A stretch of 64,000 nt of DNA from Burkholderiales bacterium (GTDB lineage Bacteria > Pseudomonadota > Gammaproteobacteria > Burkholderiales > WYBJ01), in NCBI GenBank assembly GCA_020848435.1, contig JADLAC010000064.1, forward strand, positions 27,652 to 91,651, given 5' to 3'. Positions 36,701-44,655 of the stretch are shown here, in pieces; position 1 is the first letter of the stretch, and each line of letters opens with the position of its first letter. The translations under genes and the position numbers were made by a program. The notes below the pieces were generated by a model. That model was not told the DNA's origin, did no database searches, and was given only the letters and a program-made list of their open reading frames with translations.

Positions 36701-39460
36701 CACGCCGCCGAGCCGCGACCGCTTCCGGCGCCTGTTCCAGGCGTCGCGGAAGCGCCGAGCTTCGCCCCATACCACGCTGACCGAGCCGACGAGATCCGCA
36801 TCCGCAACGCGCGCGAGCACAACTTGCGCGGCATCGACGTCGCCGTGCCGCGCGATCGCTTTACGGTCGTGACGGGCGTCTCGGGCAGCGGCAAGAGCAC
36901 GCTCGCCTTCGATGTCCTGTTCGCCGAGGGGCAGCGGCGCTATCTCGAATCGCTCAATGCCTACGCGCGCCAATTCGTGCAGCCGGCGGCGCGTCCGGAC
37001 GTCGATGCGATTTCCGGCATCCCGCCGACCGTGGCGATCGAGCAGCGCACCAGCCGCGGCGGGCGCAAGAGCACCGTCGCCACGCTGACCGAGGTGTATC
37101 ACTTCCTGCGCGTGCTCTACATGAAGCTCGGCACGCAGCATTGCCCCGCGTGCGATGTCGCGATCCAGCCGCAGAGCTTCGATGCCATCGCGGCCAACGT
37201 GCTGCGCACGTATCGCGGCAGCCGCATCGGCCTGATGGCGCCGCTGGTCGTCGCGCGCAAGGGCTACTACACCGACCTGGCGAAATGGGCCGCCGGCAAG
37301 GGCTACACCCATCTGCGCGTCGACGGCGAATTCCTGCCGACCCGGCCCTGGCCGCGCCTGGATCGCTTTCGCGAGCACACGATCGAGCTGCCGGTCGCCG
37401 ACCTGCGAGTGGGCGCCGGCGACGAAGCGGCGCTGCGCGAAGGGCTCGCCCAGGCGCTCGATCACGGCAAGGGCATCGTGCACGTCCTCGCCCCGCTCGA
37501 CGCGCTGGCCGAGGCCATGGCGAAACGCGATCCCGCGGCTGCCGCGATGAGCGTGAGCGTGTATTCGACCAAGCGCGCCTGTCCGAGCTGCGCGCGCAGC
37601 TTTCCCGAGCTCGACCCGCGCCTGTTCTCCTTCAATTCCAGGCACGGCTGGTGCCCGAGCTGTTACGGCACCGGGCTCGCGCTGGCAGGCTTCGACGAGC
37701 AGCAAAGCGGCGAAGAGATCTGGTGGAACGAGTGGTACGGCGAGCCCGAGCAAGCCTGCGCGGCCTGTAACGGCCAGCGGCTCAACCCGGAGGCATTGGC
37801 GGTACGCTATCGCGGGCGCAACATCGCGGCCATGACAGCCTTGCCGGTGGGCGAAGCCGCGGCATTCTTTCAGTCGCTGTCGATGACGGGACGTGAAGCC
37901 GAGATCGCGCGCGATTGCGTGAGCGAGCTCAAGTCACGCCTGGATTTCCTGCGCCAGGTCGGGCTCGAGTATCTCGCGCTCGATCGCGCGGCGCCGACGC
38001 TTTCCGGCGGCGAAGCGCAGCGCATCCGGCTCGCCGCCCAGCTCGGATCCAACCTGCGCGGGGTATGCTACATCCTCGACGAGCCGACCATCGGTCTGCA
38101 CCCGCGCGACAATCGCATCCTGCTCGACACGCTGGCGCGACTGCGGGCCAAGGGCAACACGCTGGTCGTGGTCGAGCACGATGAAGACACGATTCGCCGC
38201 GCCGATCACGTCATCGATCTCGGGCCCGGCGCAGGCAGCCGCGGCGGGCATGTGGTCGCCGCCGGATCGGCGGACCAATTGCAGGCCTGCGAGGCGTCGG
38301 TGACCGGCCGCTTTCTCGCCGCGCCGCTGGCGCATCCGCTCGCGCCGCGGCGTGCGATCGGCAAACGCGCCCCGTCGCTCGAACTGCGCGGACTGCGCTT
38401 GCACAATCTCAAGGCCGCGTGCGCGCGCATACCGCTGCAGCGCCTGGTCGTGGTCACGGGCGTCTCGGGCAGCGGCAAGAGCAGCCTCGCGCGCGATGTT
38501 CTGCACGACAACCTCGCCCGGCTCGTGCGCTTGCGCCGCGAGCGCGCAGCCGTACCGGGCGCGGAGTGCCGCGGCTGTGACGAAATCCGGGGCTGGGAGC
38601 CGATTGAGCGCGTATTGGAAGTCGACCAGGCGCCGATCGGCAAGACGCCGCGCTCGTGCCCCGCGACTTACGTCGGGTTCTGGGATGCGATTCGGCGCCT
38701 GTATGCAGAAACGACCGAAGCGCGCATGCGCGGCTACGCCCCGAGCCGGTTTTCCTTCAACACCGGCGGCGGGCGCTGCAGCGCATGCGAGGGGCAAGGT
38801 GTCAAGCGCATCGAGATGAGCTTCCTGCCCGATGTGAAAGTGCTGTGCGAGGCCTGCGGCGGCGCGCGCTTCGACCGCGAGACGCTCGCTGTCACATTCA
38901 AAGGCAAGTCGATCGGGGCGGTGTTGGCGATGAGCGTCGACGAGGCGGTCGATTTCTTTTCCGCCCAGCGCGCGATCCATCACGCCCTGTTGTTGCTGCA
39001 GGATGTCGGGCTCGGCTATCTCACGCTCGGCCAGCAGAGCCCGACGCTCTCGGGCGGGGAAGCGCAGCGCATCAAGCTCGTCACCGAGCTGGCACGCGCC
39101 CGCGAGAGCCGCGGCCAGATGCCGCACTCGCTCTACGTGCTGGACGAGCCGACGGTGGGCCTGCACATGGCCGACGTCGAAAAGCTCATCCGGGTGCTGC
39201 ACCGACTGGTCGATGCGGGTAACACGGTGGTGGTGATCGAGCACAATCTCGACGTCATGGCCGAAGCCGACTGGATCATCGACCTCGGCCCGGAAGGCGG
39301 CGCTGCCGGCGGCTGGATCGTCGCCCAGGGCGCGCCCGAGGAAATCGTCGCCGCGCCCGCGAGCATCGATCGCCCGTCGCACACGGCGCGCATCCTCGGC
39401 GAGTTCCTGCGCACGCGCTCGACCTTGCCGGTTACTTCTTCAGTCCGATCGCCTGCATGA
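33722..39460 (+). CDS. uvrA: Tandem (double-length) UvrA-like excinuclease ATPase
   Basis: A 1,912-residue protein made of two complete UvrA-like units joined by a Pro/Ala-rich linker at about residues 975-1023. Normal UvrA is about 940 residues and works as a dimer in damage recognition, handing DNA to UvrB. Each unit has two ABC modules. Walker A motifs (GVSGSGKS) are at about 37, 661, 1052 and 1580; all four LSGGE signatures and DEP Walker B motifs (SIGLH, TTGLH, TIGLH, TVGLH) are intact. CxxC zinc modules are present in both units (CAHC/CETC, CPAC/CPDC, CPSC/CAAC, CSAC/CEAC). The GTG start at 33722 begins the homology. It may be an intramolecular dimer; a canonical UvrA is probably encoded elsewhere. 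Confidence 0.9.
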   Translation: MSSARDSGAIVIHGARQNNLKQLSLELPLNTLIVVTGVSGSGKSSLVFDTLYAEGQRRYVETFSPYARQFLDRMDKPQVDRIDGIPPAIAIDQTNPVRTSRSTVGTMTELNDHLKLLFARASALYCRACAAPVRRDSADSIFAELAERAAACGDPRLTITFPVPVPDNFSRAEVLGLLERQGYTRILGGDERALEVVQDRLRMGRAERSRVIDALESALRIGRGRVDVRVEADAAGSAPALWRFSADLHCAHCDIHYAEPTSSLFSFNSPLGACETCRGFGRVIGIDFGLIVPDESRTLAEGAVRPWQTQSFKECQDDLVKYAKLRRVPLDVPFRELSAEHHHWVLEGEADWVSWKKSWPGTWYGVRRFFAWLETKAYKMHIRVLLSRYRAYTPCGSCGGARLKPDALAWRLGDRADAQRVLAPAERFMAPGAGFDRASLERLPGLSVHDLMLLPIERLRDFFEAVHLPAPLDQASDLLLTEVRARLDYLCQVGLGYLTLDRQSRTLSGGEVQRINLTTALGTSLVNTLFVLDEPSIGLHPRDMGRVIRVMHRLRDAGNTLVVVEHDPQIMHEADRLLDMGPGPGERGGEIVFFGAPAAIAAAQGSLTAEYLCARKRAQRPQGARPMHAALPAIELLGAAEHNLRAIDVSIPLNRLVCVTGVSGSGKSTLVQDVLYAALLKAKGKPTEAPGRYSALLGHEAIGEVVMVDQSPIGRTTRSNPASYVGAFDAIRKRFAAAPLAKERGYTPGTFSFNSGNGRCPACSGNGFEHIEMQFLSDVYLRCPDCDGKRYRPEVLEVTVQGAGASHRASMADVLDMTVAQALDFFRGERDVDLALQPLAAVGLNYLRLGQPVPTLSGGEAQRLKLAGHLAQALNKPTGSAPSHKLFLFDEPTTGLHFDDIAKLLAAFDRLLDAGHSLIVIEHNLDVIRAADWIIDLGPEGGAGGGDIVCAGTPAAVMAHPDSYTGAALRGYDQSSRRGLVDDAIAEDRAPRPHAAEPRPLPAPVPGVAEAPSFAPYHADRADEIRIRNAREHNLRGIDVAVPRDRFTVVTGVSGSGKSTLAFDVLFAEGQRRYLESLNAYARQFVQPAARPDVDAISGIPPTVAIEQRTSRGGRKSTVATLTEVYHFLRVLYMKLGTQHCPACDVAIQPQSFDAIAANVLRTYRGSRIGLMAPLVVARKGYYTDLAKWAAGKGYTHLRVDGEFLPTRPWPRLDRFREHTIELPVADLRVGAGDEAALREGLAQALDHGKGIVHVLAPLDALAEAMAKRDPAAAAMSVSVYSTKRACPSCARSFPELDPRLFSFNSRHGWCPSCYGTGLALAGFDEQQSGEEIWWNEWYGEPEQACAACNGQRLNPEALAVRYRGRNIAAMTALPVGEAAAFFQSLSMTGREAEIARDCVSELKSRLDFLRQVGLEYLALDRAAPTLSGGEAQRIRLAAQLGSNLRGVCYILDEPTIGLHPRDNRILLDTLARLRAKGNTLVVVEHDEDTIRRADHVIDLGPGAGSRGGHVVAAGSADQLQACEASVTGRFLAAPLAHPLAPRRAIGKRAPSLELRGLRLHNLKAACARIPLQRLVVVTGVSGSGKSSLARDVLHDNLARLVRLRRERAAVPGAECRGCDEIRGWEPIERVLEVDQAPIGKTPRSCPATYVGFWDAIRRLYAETTEARMRGYAPSRFSFNTGGGRCSACEGQGVKRIEMSFLPDVKVLCEACGGARFDRETLAVTFKGKSIGAVLAMSVDEAVDFFSAQRAIHHALLLLQDVGLGYLTLGQQSPTLSGGEAQRIKLVTELARARESRGQMPHSLYVLDEPTVGLHMADVEKLIRVLHRLVDAGNTVVVIEHNLDVMAEADWIIDLGPEGGAAGGWIVAQGAPEEIVAAPASIDRPSHTARILGEFLRTRSTLPVTSSVRSPA

Positions 39461-40397
39461 TGCGCGCGAGCTCGACGTCCTCCTTGGCGATCAGCTCGCC
39501 GAAGGCTTGCGTGCCGAGGAAGGCCGGGCGCACGTAAAGCTTCTCGGTGCCCTGGGTGAATTCGGTGCTCTCCACCGTCCGGCGAATCGCCGCTTCCATC
39601 ATTGCCACCTGCGGCGCGGGGACGCCCTTGGGCACCGCGATGCCGCGCCACGCTTCCAGGGCGACGTCGATGCCCAGCTCGCGCGCCGTCGGCACGTCCG
39701 GGAGCGTCGGGTCGCGCGCCGGCGTGAGGGACGCGATCGCGCGCAGCTTACCGCCTTGCAAGTGAGCCGCGACGGCGGCCGGCAACATCACCATGGCATC
39801 GACATGCCCGCCCAGCACGTTCGGCACGACTTGCGCGGCGCCGTAGGGCACATCGACGATGGTGATGCCGGCCGCGCGGGCCAGGGCCGCGGCCGAGATG
39901 TGCGTATGGCTGCCGGTTCCCGAGTTCGCCACCGTCACTACGCCGGGTCGTGCCTTGGCATCGATGACGAAATCGGACAAGCTCTTCCAGCGCGGTTCGC
40001 TGCGCACGACCAGCAAGGGCGATTCGACCAGGGCTCGGGCGACCGGGTCGAACGCCTTGTAGTCGAAGGCGAGTTGCCCCGAATGATGCGTGGTCGAGAT
40101 CGAATTCGAGTTCCAGACGATGGCGTAGCCGTCGGGCTTCTGCGCCGCGGCGTACCGGTAGCCGACCGCGCCGCCGGCGCCGGGCCGGTTGACCACCACT
40201 ACGTTGGCGTTCATGAACTTCGACATGCCCTGCGCGAGCAGCCGGGCGGTGATGTCGGCCGAGGTCCCGGCGGGAAACAAGACCGTCAGGTCGACGTTGC
40301 CGCGCTTGGGATACGCCGGCTCCTGCGCGCTCGCGGCAGTTGCGAGCGCGATGGCGAGAAACACGCCGGTCGGTCGAATCGCACGCCTGGTCAGCAT
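39432..40397 (-). CDS. Bug-family tripartite tricarboxylate transport receptor
   Basis: A 321-residue periplasmic binding protein of the Bug/TctC family with a signal peptide cleaved after about ASAQ. Motifs include VLFPAGTSADITARLLAQG, VVNRPGAGGAVG, VPYGAAQVVPNVLGGHVD and LPDVPTARELGID. It would capture a carboxylate for a TctAB permease not present here. A good ribosome site (GGGAGAAG) precedes ATG 40397. The 3' end overlaps the end of the uvrA-like gene by 29 bases in convergent orientation. It is the second orphan Bug receptor in the window and differs clearly from the first. Confidence 0.9.
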   Translation of the reverse strand: MLTRRAIRPTGVFLAIALATAASAQEPAYPKRGNVDLTVLFPAGTSADITARLLAQGMSKFMNANVVVVNRPGAGGAVGYRYAAAQKPDGYAIVWNSNSISTTHHSGQLAFDYKAFDPVARALVESPLLVVRSEPRWKSLSDFVIDAKARPGVVTVANSGTGSHTHISAAALARAAGITIVDVPYGAAQVVPNVLGGHVDAMVMLPAAVAAHLQGGKLRAIASLTPARDPTLPDVPTARELGIDVALEAWRGIAVPKGVPAPQVAMMEAAIRRTVESTEFTQGTEKLYVRPAFLGTQAFGELIAKEDVELARIMQAIGLKK

Positions 40398-40622
40398 CTG
40401 ACTTCTCCCTCTTGTCGTTGCACTGCGCGAGCTGGTCGCGACACGTCGCCGAATGCGCTGCGCGCAGCGCGCGGGCCGAGCCGAGTGGCTGGCACGTCCG
40501 TCAGGATCGGCAGCGTGCGGCGGCGTTCGAGGATCCCGCTCATCACTTGCAGCACCGCAAGGCGAGTGTATCGCTGGTTCGACACGTGGCGGTTACGTCG
40601 GGCCGGCCTGAGGGAATACCGC

Positions 40623-41624
40623 CTAGGCCATCATTTCGGCCACGCTGACCCGCCGCCTTTCGCGGGCGGACACGATCCCCGCGCGCAGCACGGCCAGCGA
40701 TCGGGTCGCCGCCTCGCCGTCCATCTCGGGCCGGCCCTGGCCGCGCGTTGCCGCGGCGAATTCTTCCAGCTCTTCGACCAGGGTATCGTTGTTCTCGCAC
40801 GCGACCGCTTCGGCACGCCCCGCGGAGCGCTGGAGAAAGCGCAGGCCCTGGTGCAAGTCGTAGTACGCGCTTGCCTCCTTGCCGTAGATGTTCATCAAGT
40901 AGTACTCGGAGGCCGAGGCATAGCTCGCGTTCAAGGTAGAGAGCGCGCCGTTGTCGTGCTCGAGGATCAAGCTCGCCACGTCCGGGTTGTCGCCGGGCAG
41001 CACCAGTTGCGCCAGCCGGCCGCTGACCGCCACGATCGGACCCATGAGGTACTCGAGCACGTCGGTATAGTGGATGCCGATCTGCAACATGACCCCACCC
41101 GGCATGCCCTCGGCCGTATAGCGCCACGAGCCGGGATCGAACTGCCCCAGCCGGTCGCGGCTGATGTTGGCCTCGGCATTGACCAGGCGCCCGAATGCGC
41201 CCGCGTCGATCCGGCTGCGGACCCAGCGGAAGTGGCTCTCCTTGCGCCGCTGATAGCCGAGCGCGAGGACCACGCCCGCGCGCCGGCACGCTGCCGTGAG
41301 CGCGCGCGCATCGGCGACGCTGTTGGCTATGGGCTTGTCGAGGAACACGTGCTTGCCGGCCTGGGCTGCCGCCACGGTGGTGTCCAGGTGCACGTTGTTC
41401 GGCGTGGTGTTGATGACCGCGGCGATCGAACGATCCTCCAGGATCGCCTCGTAGCCCGGCGCCGGCGTACAGCCGTACTTGCGGGCGAATGCCTGGCGCT
41501 TCTCGGTCGAGCGCGTAAAGCAGGCGACGATCTCGAACTTGCCCGAGCGCACCATGGCGTCCGCGAGGACATCCGACCACCAGCCGAGGCCGATCGAGGC
41601 TACCCGCAGCCGCTCCTCCTTCAT
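40623..41624 (-). CDS. Gfo/Idh/MocA-family oxidoreductase
   Basis: A 333-residue NAD(P)-dependent oxidoreductase of the Gfo/Idh/MocA family. The N-terminal Rossmann domain has RVASIGLGWWSDVLADAM, a slightly altered GxGxxG, and INTTPNNVHLDTTVAAAQAG. The catalytic-type EKP motif appears as LDKPIANS near residue 95, with Asp replacing Glu. The C-terminal domain has GGVMLQIGIHYTDVLEYL with the conserved His. Substrates in the family are usually sugars or polyols, but none is assignable here. The ribosome site GAGGAGAAGG fixes ATG 41624. It is 225 bases upstream of the Bug gene on the same strand. Confidence 0.88.
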   Translation of the reverse strand: MKEERLRVASIGLGWWSDVLADAMVRSGKFEIVACFTRSTEKRQAFARKYGCTPAPGYEAILEDRSIAAVINTTPNNVHLDTTVAAAQAGKHVFLDKPIANSVADARALTAACRRAGVVLALGYQRRKESHFRWVRSRIDAGAFGRLVNAEANISRDRLGQFDPGSWRYTAEGMPGGVMLQIGIHYTDVLEYLMGPIVAVSGRLAQLVLPGDNPDVASLILEHDNGALSTLNASYASASEYYLMNIYGKEASAYYDLHQGLRFLQRSAGRAEAVACENNDTLVEELEEFAAATRGQGRPEMDGEAATRSLAVLRAGIVSARERRRVSVAEMMA

Positions 41625-41710
41625 GCCTTCTCCTCGCTCGCGAAACCGCGGCCGCGCCCGTGCAGGCCGGCCGGGGATTACGGCAATTCGCTCAAACCCT
41701 GCCCGGCGCG

Positions 41711-42163
41711 TTAGCTCGCGTCGATGGCATCGCCGGCGCCGATCGCGTCGAGCGCGAGCCGAGCCACGGCAGCGTCGAATTCCCACGTGCCGCCGCTGAC
41801 ACCGATACCGCCGATGCACTCACCCTCGACGATGATGGGATAACCGCCCTCCATGGCCGTCCAGCGCTGCGGCCCGGCAGCCAGCGCGAGCCCTAGGGCA
41901 TGCACGCTATCGAGGGCCTGCGCCTGAGCGCCTTGGGCGGAGGTCGGACGCTTGTTGGACGCCGCGCAAACCGCCTTGGTGGTCGACGAGTGCACCGTGT
42001 GAAAGCGGCCGCCGTCCATGCGCTCGAGCAACAGCACGTGGCCGCCGGCGTCGACGATCGCAACCGCGATTGGGATGCGGGCCTGTTCGGCTTTCGCCAT
42101 CGCCGCCGCCATCATCCGGCGCGCACCCGCGAGCGTGAGCCGCTTGGAATCTACGACGTACAT
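41711..42163 (-). CDS. GlcG/HbpS-like heme-binding-fold protein
   Basis: A 150-residue protein of the GlcG/HbpS (DUF336) family, with LTLAGARRMMAAAMAKAEQ at the N-terminus, IAVAIVDAGGHVLLLERMDGG near residue 32 and GGYPIIVEGECIGGIGVSGG near residue 108. Members occur in glycolate, propanediol and degradation operons; some bind heme, and the role of most is unknown. The ribosome site GGAGGAG precedes ATG 42163, removing a 24-residue extension. It is probably in one operon with the hydrolase upstream and the oxidoreductase downstream. Confidence 0.87.
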   Translation of the reverse strand: MYVVDSKRLTLAGARRMMAAAMAKAEQARIPIAVAIVDAGGHVLLLERMDGGRFHTVHSSTTKAVCAASNKRPTSAQGAQAQALDSVHALGLALAAGPQRWTAMEGGYPIIVEGECIGGIGVSGGTWEFDAAVARLALDAIGAGDAIDAS

Positions 42164-42231
42164 GGCGCTCCTCCGAGCCTGCGCGATGGTGCCGGCATGA
42201 TAGCGCAATCGCCCGGCAGCAGGCGTCGCGC

Positions 42232-43014
42232 TCACAGCCCGCGCACGAAATCCTCGAGTAGCGCGTTGAAGCGCCGCGGCTCGTCGGCGAACAACGCATG
42301 GCCCGCTTGGGCAAAGACCTCGATGCGGGTGCCGGGTCGATGATGCGCGAGGTTAGCCGCCTGCGCCGCGAACTGCGGCGTGACGACATAGAGTAGCGGT
42401 TTGCGAAACGCCCGCGCGATATCGCGCCAGTGCTCGCGCGGGCGCGGATACGACAACAGATCGATGCTCGCCTGCAACGGCAGGCGCAACGCGCCATCGA
42501 CCAGCGCCTGCAGCTCCTGCGCCGTTCGCTCGCTGCGAAAGATCGCCTGCACGAATGCGTTCAATGCCTGGTGACGATCGGCGCGCAGCGCGTCGGTGAA
42601 GCGACTCGCCGGCGGCGGCGGTTGCTCGCCGACCGAGCTATCGACGAGCACCAGCGCGGCGACCTTGGCGTCGCCGTGCGCGTGCACGTAGTGCAAGGCT
42701 TCCAGGGCGCCGAGCGACCAGCCGACCAGCACCACGCGCGGGTAACGTTCCACGAACTGCGCGATGTCCTGGACCCGGCGCTCGACGCTATAGCCGTCCT
42801 GCGGAACATCCGACAGGCCCTGACCGCGGGGATCGAGCGCGGCGACCCGGTAGCGCGGTGCGAATGCCTGCAACTGCGCCTGCCAGATCGCAGCGGGCAT
42901 CGACCAGCCGGGAACGAACGCGAGGACCGGGGACTCGTGTGCCTGCACCAGCCCGGAGCGCTCGATCACGTGCAGGCGAACGCCGTCGGAGGTCCGCCAG
43001 TAGCTGCTCGTCAC
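42232..43014 (-). CDS. Alpha/beta hydrolase (BioH/lactonase-like)
   Basis: A 260-residue alpha/beta hydrolase with the oxyanion region FVPGWSMPAAIWQAQL near residue 33, the ALDPRGQGLSD strand, the nucleophile elbow VGWSLGALEAL (Ser near 98) and the catalytic His in QAGHALFADEP near residue 240. The start is taken as GTG 43014, one base after the stop of the upstream gene, because no in-frame ATG fits the family N-terminus. Close coupling with the upstream exported protein suggests a shared process. The substrate is unknown. Confidence 0.83.
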   Translation of the reverse strand: MTSSYWRTSDGVRLHVIERSGLVQAHESPVLAFVPGWSMPAAIWQAQLQAFAPRYRVAALDPRGQGLSDVPQDGYSVERRVQDIAQFVERYPRVVLVGWSLGALEALHYVHAHGDAKVAALVLVDSSVGEQPPPPASRFTDALRADRHQALNAFVQAIFRSERTAQELQALVDGALRLPLQASIDLLSYPRPREHWRDIARAFRKPLLYVVTPQFAAQAANLAHHRPGTRIEVFAQAGHALFADEPRRFNALLEDFVRGL

Positions 43015-43015
43015 A

Positions 43016-44218
43016 TCAACGCGCCGGCGCGGCCTCGCCGGACTCCGGCGCAGCGGCCTGCATGGCAACCCGCCGTGCCACCATCGCATTCGACTTGCCG
43101 CCGTTCCAGTGGTAGCTGAATGAGAACGGCAGCGTCGCCGCGTTGGCGCTCTTATAGGCCGCATCGAGCTTGGCCTGGTAGGCCCAATGGAACGGCGGGA
43201 TGGGTTTGCGATAGCCGCCGTAGAGCTGCATGTCCCAGCCGCTCGCCTTGAGCACCTCGTAGGGCATGCCGGTATCGTCCTGCACCAGGAACTCGGCCGA
43301 CTCGAGCAAGGTATTGCGAATGGCGCGGAATTGCTTGTCCTGGAGCAGGTAGGAGGCCGACTTGATCAGCATCGGCGCCGGTTTCGCGCTGCGCAAATGA
43401 GCGAGGAACTCGGGATAGGGAGCGAGCCCGCGGTTGGTGGCGTCGACCGAGAAATACTGCAAGGTCTGCGTCTTCGCGCTGCCCGGCTGCTGGAAAGTGA
43501 TCTGGACCGCCCGCAGCTTGCGCAAGGGCTTCGCATCCGCAGGCTCGGCCTCCTCCTCGGAACGCGCGGCAGCGGGCAGCTCCAAGCGCTCCAGCGAGCG
43601 CACCTCGAGCCCGGCGAGCGCCATCGATGCGATCAGCACCGGTACCACACCGCGTAGCTGCGAGGTATGCAACTGGCGCGACATGCGCGAAGTGATGAAA
43701 TAGTTGCGCTCGACCAGGTCGCCGACCGCGACGCGCACGTCGCTGAGCAAGCGAGCGAGCGCTTGGCGATCGAGCTTCTCCAGCTCGGGCACCTCGCCCG
43801 GCAGCTCGAGACCGAACAGGACGTAGTTCTTGCAGCCCGGGAAGAGCACATACGCGTTGGCGAAATCGGGCCCGCTGAAGGGATAGAGCAGGGTGCCGGA
43901 GCCCGAGCAGGGGGTACGAATGGTTTGGTCACGCCAGCGCGCCATGACGTCCCCGCGCCCCTGCTTCACCTTGGCCCAGCCGGCCTGCACGATGTCGCGG
44001 TGCTCGCGCCACTCGCTCGACTCCGCGAGATCGACGTGTGCCGGCAACGACGGCGGCAGACCGGCGAGCAGCCTCGCCACCGAGCCGACCCGGCCTTCGG
44101 CCGGCTTGACCGGCGCCGCCTGCGCCGTGGATGCCGATGTGTTAGCCGCCGCGACCGCGGGCAGCGTAGTGAGCAGAAGGGACAACGCGGTGAAGCCGAT
44201 GGAGCGATGCACACGCAT
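43016..44218 (-). CDS. Exported protein of unknown function
   Basis: A 400-residue protein with a clear Sec signal peptide (SIGFTALSLLLTTLPAVAAA, cleavage near residue 25), so it is probably periplasmic. I do not recognise the family. It contains two cysteines in the segments RTPCSGSGTLLYPFSGPDFANAY and LFPGCKNYVLFGLELPG that could form a disulfide, and an acidic stretch (RSEEEAEPADAK) near residue 222. No membrane anchor or lipobox is seen. It is cotranscribed with the alpha/beta hydrolase and divergent from nrdJ. Confidence 0.7.
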   Translation of the reverse strand: MRVHRSIGFTALSLLLTTLPAVAAANTSASTAQAAPVKPAEGRVGSVARLLAGLPPSLPAHVDLAESSEWREHRDIVQAGWAKVKQGRGDVMARWRDQTIRTPCSGSGTLLYPFSGPDFANAYVLFPGCKNYVLFGLELPGEVPELEKLDRQALARLLSDVRVAVGDLVERNYFITSRMSRQLHTSQLRGVVPVLIASMALAGLEVRSLERLELPAAARSEEEAEPADAKPLRKLRAVQITFQQPGSAKTQTLQYFSVDATNRGLAPYPEFLAHLRSAKPAPMLIKSASYLLQDKQFRAIRNTLLESAEFLVQDDTGMPYEVLKASGWDMQLYGGYRKPIPPFHWAYQAKLDAAYKSANAATLPFSFSYHWNGGKSNAMVARRVAMQAAAPESGEAAPAR

Positions 44219-44332
44219 GGAGGTTGACCGTAGTCCGAGTGATTGGATGAGTATCTAACGACCGAGGGCGCCACAAGGCTGACAGCAACGCGAGCTTTCC
44301 CGGACAAAACCCAGCTTCGATCGGTACAACTC

Positions 44333-44381
44333 GGGTCGGACCCGCGAAAGCCCACATCGTGGGCCTTCGCGGGTCCGACCC
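44333..44381. repeat. Long palindrome with GGGTCGGACCC core
   Basis: A 23-base left arm (44333-44355) and a 23-base right arm (44359-44381) match at 22 of 23 positions around a three-base loop. The arms begin and end with GGGTCGGACCC and GGGTCCGACCC. It lies between the divergent genes, just upstream of the NrdR boxes. It is not followed by a T-run, so it is not a typical terminator for nrdJ; it may be a repetitive extragenic palindrome. Confidence 0.75.
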
Positions 44382-44405
44382 CAACCCTGGTCCGGCGGGG
44401 TCGAT

Positions 44406-44453
44406 ACACAATATACTGTGGAAGGCGCGCGGCAGGAGCACAATAGCTCGTGT
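44406..44453 (+). promoter_or_regulatory. Two tandem NrdR boxes upstream of nrdJ
   Basis: Box 1, ACACAATATACTGTGG at 44406-44421, matches the NrdR consensus (acaCwAtATaTwGtgt) at 14 of 16 positions. Box 2, GCACAATAGCTCGTGT at 44438-44453, matches at about 12 of 16. Their starts are 32 bases apart, about three helical turns, the usual NrdR arrangement. NrdR is the ATP/dATP-sensing repressor of ribonucleotide reductase genes. A TATACT -10-like element lies inside box 1. Confidence 0.8.
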
Positions 44454-44468
44454 GTATCAGGCCGATCC

Positions 44469-44482
44469 CTGATCCATATCAA
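44469..44482 (+). promoter_or_regulatory. FNR/ANR-type box upstream of nrdJ
   Basis: CTGATCCATATCAA matches the FNR consensus TTGAT-N4-ATCAA at nine of ten fixed positions. A CATGAT (-10-like) element at 44506-44511 would put the transcription start near 44518, with the box centred close to -42, the class II activator position. This suggests induction at low oxygen, sensible for an oxygen-independent reductase. Confidence 0.6.
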
Positions 44483-44655
44483 AGTTCGTTGGCGTCGTCC
44501 GCGCACATGATTCGAAGGCATGCGAACCGATGCCGCGCCGTCGCGGGCAAGGCTCAGCGGGCGAGCTTCGATCGGGGTACCCTGAGCGCAGTCCTGGCAG
44601 CTTCGCCGCCGGCTCGGTTTCGCACGCCGGGGAGACGAAAACAGAGGATGGGTCG

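Noticed and set aside
44422..44655. A cobalamin riboswitch in the nrdJ leader
   Set aside because: I looked for the GCCACTG B12-box and flanking helices and found none.
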